Assembly: GCA_034431495.1 (NCBI GenBank)
Contig: DAOUDB010000210.1
Location: 1 to 35,202, forward strand
DNA: 35,202 nucleotides
Source of the DNA: Roseilinea sp034431495
GTDB lineage: Bacteria; Chloroflexota; Anaerolineae; J036; Brachytrichaceae
Reading direction: 5' to 3'
Position 1 is the first letter of the stretch. Every line of letters begins with the position of its first letter. Under the pieces are notes generated by a model. It was not told the DNA's origin and made no database searches. It worked only from the letters and a program-made list of their open reading frames with translations. This document shows positions 34,090 to 35,202 of this stretch, in pieces. The translations under genes and the position numbers were made by a program.

Positions 34090-34119
34090 TGTGATCTTTG
34101 TCACCTTCGGCATGTGACA
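34090..34119. promoter_or_regulatory. CRP/FNR-like site overlapping a TGTCAC-N9-GTGACA palindrome
   Basis: TGTGA-TCTTTG-TCACC at 34090-34105 matches the E. coli-type CRP consensus TGTGA-N6-TCACA at nine of ten positions. It overlaps TGTCAC (34099-34104) and GTGACA (34114-34119), a perfect 6-bp inverted repeat. It is about 135 bases upstream of the coxB start. Whether the organism's CRP/FNR-family regulators bind here is unknown. Confidence 0.4.
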
Positions 34120-34308
34120 TTCCTCCCGGCTTTGCTGCCTCAAAGCGCGCATGTCTCTTCAGGATTTGGGCAAAATATGGACGCTGATGGTTCGGGGTAA
34201 CATCCTGAGTAAGCGCAGCCAACCATCGCGCGAGCGCATGACGCGCAGCGAATTGAAACCATCTTGCGCCGCCAAATCGCTTTTTTAAGGATTGCATCCG
34301 GCAAATGG

Positions 34309-34317
34309 TGGTATACT
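34309..34317 (+). promoter_or_regulatory. Extended -10 promoter of the tRNA-Arg gene
   Basis: TGG-TATACT at 34309-34317 is an extended -10 box (TGN plus 5 of 6 to TATAAT), ending nine bases before the first tRNA base. That is a normal spacing for a short 5' leader. A clear -35 box at 16-18 bases is missing, in keeping with extended -10 promoters. Confidence 0.6.
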
Positions 34318-34326
34318 GGCGACATC

Positions 34327-34399
34327 GCCCCAATGGCGCAGTGGATAGCGCGTTTGGTTGCGGACCAAAAGGTCGGGAGTTCGAGTCTCTCTTGGGGCA
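34327..34399 (+). tRNA. tRNA-Arg, anticodon GCG
   Basis: 73 bases fold into a full cloverleaf: acceptor GCCCCAA/UUGGGGC, D stem GCGC/GCGC, anticodon stem UUUGG/CCAAA with the seven-base loop UUGCGGA, T stem GGGAG/CUCUC with UUCGAGU, discriminator A. The anticodon at positions 34-36 is GCG, which reads CGC and CGU (arginine). A20 in the D loop and C35 are the known arginine identity bases. CCA is not encoded. Most bacteria read CGN with an ACG anticodon that TadA converts to inosine, so G34 is uncommon. Confidence 0.93.
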
Positions 34400-34405
34400 T
34401 TTCCG

Positions 34406-34467
34406 AAGGTCGAAGGATGAGGGATGAAGTGATTCGTCCTTATTGCTTCGACCTTTAATTGTTTTCT
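34406..34467 (+). terminator. Hairpin terminator after tRNA-Arg
   Basis: AAGGTCGAAG (34406-34415) and CTTCGACCTT (34446-34455) form perfect 10-bp arms; the inner bases add a second imperfect stem (AGGATGA with TCGTCCT). The T-rich stretch TTTAATTGTTTT follows. It starts seven bases after the tRNA end and stops just before the ABC ATPase start, so it may also isolate that gene. Confidence 0.6.
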
Positions 34468-34470
34468 ACC

Positions 34471-35202
34471 ATGGCGCATCAAATCGAAGTCGACCGACTG
34501 TCCAAGCACTATCAGGTGCACGAGAAAGAGCCTGGTCTGGCCGGCAGCCTGCGCGCATTTGTCGCTCGCAAGTATCGCGCGGTGAAGGCGGTTGAGGATG
34601 TGTCCTTCACCATCGACGCCGGCGAGATGGTGGGTTTTCTTGGCCCGAATGGAGCCGGCAAGACGACCACGCTCAAGGTGCTCTCCGGGTTGCTGTATCC
34701 CACCAGTGGCCGGGTGAGCGTGCTCGGTTTCACGCCGCACAGGCGACAAAACGAGTACCTGAAGCAGTTCACGCTGGTGATGGGCCAGAAGCAGCAACTG
34801 ATGTGGGACCTGCCCCCCATGGAGACGTTTCTGGTCAACCAGGCCATCTACGAAGTGCCAAAGGCCGATTTCCAGGCCATCCTGAAGGAACTGGACGACC
34901 TGCTCGAGCTGGGGCCGCTGATGAAGAAACAGGTGCGCAAGTTGTCGCTGGGCGAGCGCATGAAGTGCGAACTGGCAGCGGCGTTGCTACACCGGCCCAA
35001 AGTGCTCTTTCTCGATGAGCCAACCATCGGCCTGGACGTGACGATGCAGGCGCGCATCCGCGACTTCGTCGCCGAGTACAACCGCCGGCATGGCGCCACG
35101 GTCATTCTTACCAGCCACTACATGGCCGACGTGACGGCGTTGTGTGATCGCATCATTGTCATCGACAAGGGGCGCTTGCTGTACGACGGCAACTTCCGCG
35201 CG
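34471..35202 (+). CDS. ABC-2 type transporter ATP-binding protein (3' end outside the window)
   Basis: ATG at 34471; the frame stays open to the last base, so only the first 244 residues are seen. The N-terminus (HQIEVDRLSKHYQV...LRAFVARKYRAVKAVEDVSFTI) is typical of the DrrA/ABC-2 exporter group with the extra insert before the Walker A. Motifs: Walker A GFLGPNGAGKTTTLK, Q-loop MGQKQQLMW, signature LSLGERMK (a variant of LSGGQ), Walker B LFLDEPTIGLD, and the switch His in LTSHYMAD. It energises export of a lipid, drug or glycan; the permease subunit would lie to the right. No Shine-Dalgarno is visible at the start. Confidence 0.92.
   Translation, partial: MAHQIEVDRLSKHYQVHEKEPGLAGSLRAFVARKYRAVKAVEDVSFTIDAGEMVGFLGPNGAGKTTTLKVLSGLLYPTSGRVSVLGFTPHRRQNEYLKQFTLVMGQKQQLMWDLPPMETFLVNQAIYEVPKADFQAILKELDDLLELGPLMKKQVRKLSLGERMKCELAAALLHRPKVLFLDEPTIGLDVTMQARIRDFVAEYNRRHGATVILTSHYMADVTALCDRIIVIDKGRLLYDGNFRA

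Larger units (their letters stand above)
33957..34326. other. Gap between the oxidase operon and the tRNA gene, rich in short repeats
   Basis: No credible gene in 370 bases. Contents: an 11-mer AAACAACCCAG repeated at 33984-33994 and 33996-34006 in the coxB leader; a short hairpin AGCGGCATTGCCGCT (34005-34019); a 13-mer TGCC(G/T)CAAAGCGC at 34046-34058 and 34136-34148 (one mismatch, 90 bases apart); the CRP-like site and palindrome at 34090-34119; and the tRNA promoter at the right end. Base composition is clearly lower in GC than the flanking genes. Confidence 0.75.

Overview
The window looks like a chromosomal segment of a GC-rich (about 60-65% by eye), free-living bacterium, most probably a member of the Chloroflexota. 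The best phylogenetic hints are a caa3-type cytochrome oxidase operon with a fused CtaA-CtaB heme A synthesis protein and an A2-type subunit I, beside an alpha-galactosidase / GH106 / Gfo-Idh-MocA sugar catabolism repertoire. This assignment is inference from gene content only.

Layout. 1-1700: end of an unidentified gene, a class I glutamine amidotransferase (minus), a small secreted Cys-rich protein (plus) and a decayed LuxR DNA-binding domain (minus). 1.7-5.7 kb: a large clan GH-D glycosidase (plus) converging on a uroporphyrinogen-decarboxylase-family protein (minus). 5.7-7.7 kb: a compact type II restriction-modification unit, a D12-class adenine methylase overlapping a SacI-family endonuclease. 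7.7-9.1 kb: tryptophanase (minus). 9.3-14.9 kb: a plus-strand run of MFS transporter, aldo/keto reductase, CoA-binding protein, second aldo/keto reductase, Gfo/Idh/MocA oxidoreductase and cupin. 14.97-17.3 kb (minus): a tightly coupled unit of membrane-anchored multi-cluster Fe-S protein, lipoprotein and acetamidase/formamidase. 17.4-18.7 kb: a second Gfo/Idh/MocA oxidoreductase (plus).

18.8-25.3 kb (minus) is a six-gene operon-like series, read from the right: an (alpha/alpha)6 glycosidase, a second URO-D-family protein, a GH106-like rhamnosidase-type protein, a nitroreductase, a TIM-barrel sugar isomerase/epimerase and a zinc-less medium-chain dehydrogenase. It is preceded by an 874-residue membrane PAS-PAS-HD-GYP cyclic-di-GMP phosphodiesterase. 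28.4-34 kb (minus) is the respiratory operon coxB-coxA-ctaAB-(40-aa membrane peptide)-(subunit IV-like)-coxC. After a 370-base regulatory gap come a tRNA-Arg with anticodon GCG, its hairpin terminator, and the start of an ABC-2 type ATPase that runs off the right end.

How it fits together: the central 20 kb reads as a set of plant or microbial glycan-processing genes (three glycosidases, two Gfo/Idh oxidoreductases, MDR dehydrogenase, isomerase, two AKRs, transporter). Two URO-D-family proteins of unknown role are embedded in it, and the pathway is not one I recognise as described. AT-rich short tandem repeats are sprinkled between and inside genes, including at the start codons of two adjacent operon genes and inside the GH106 reading frame.
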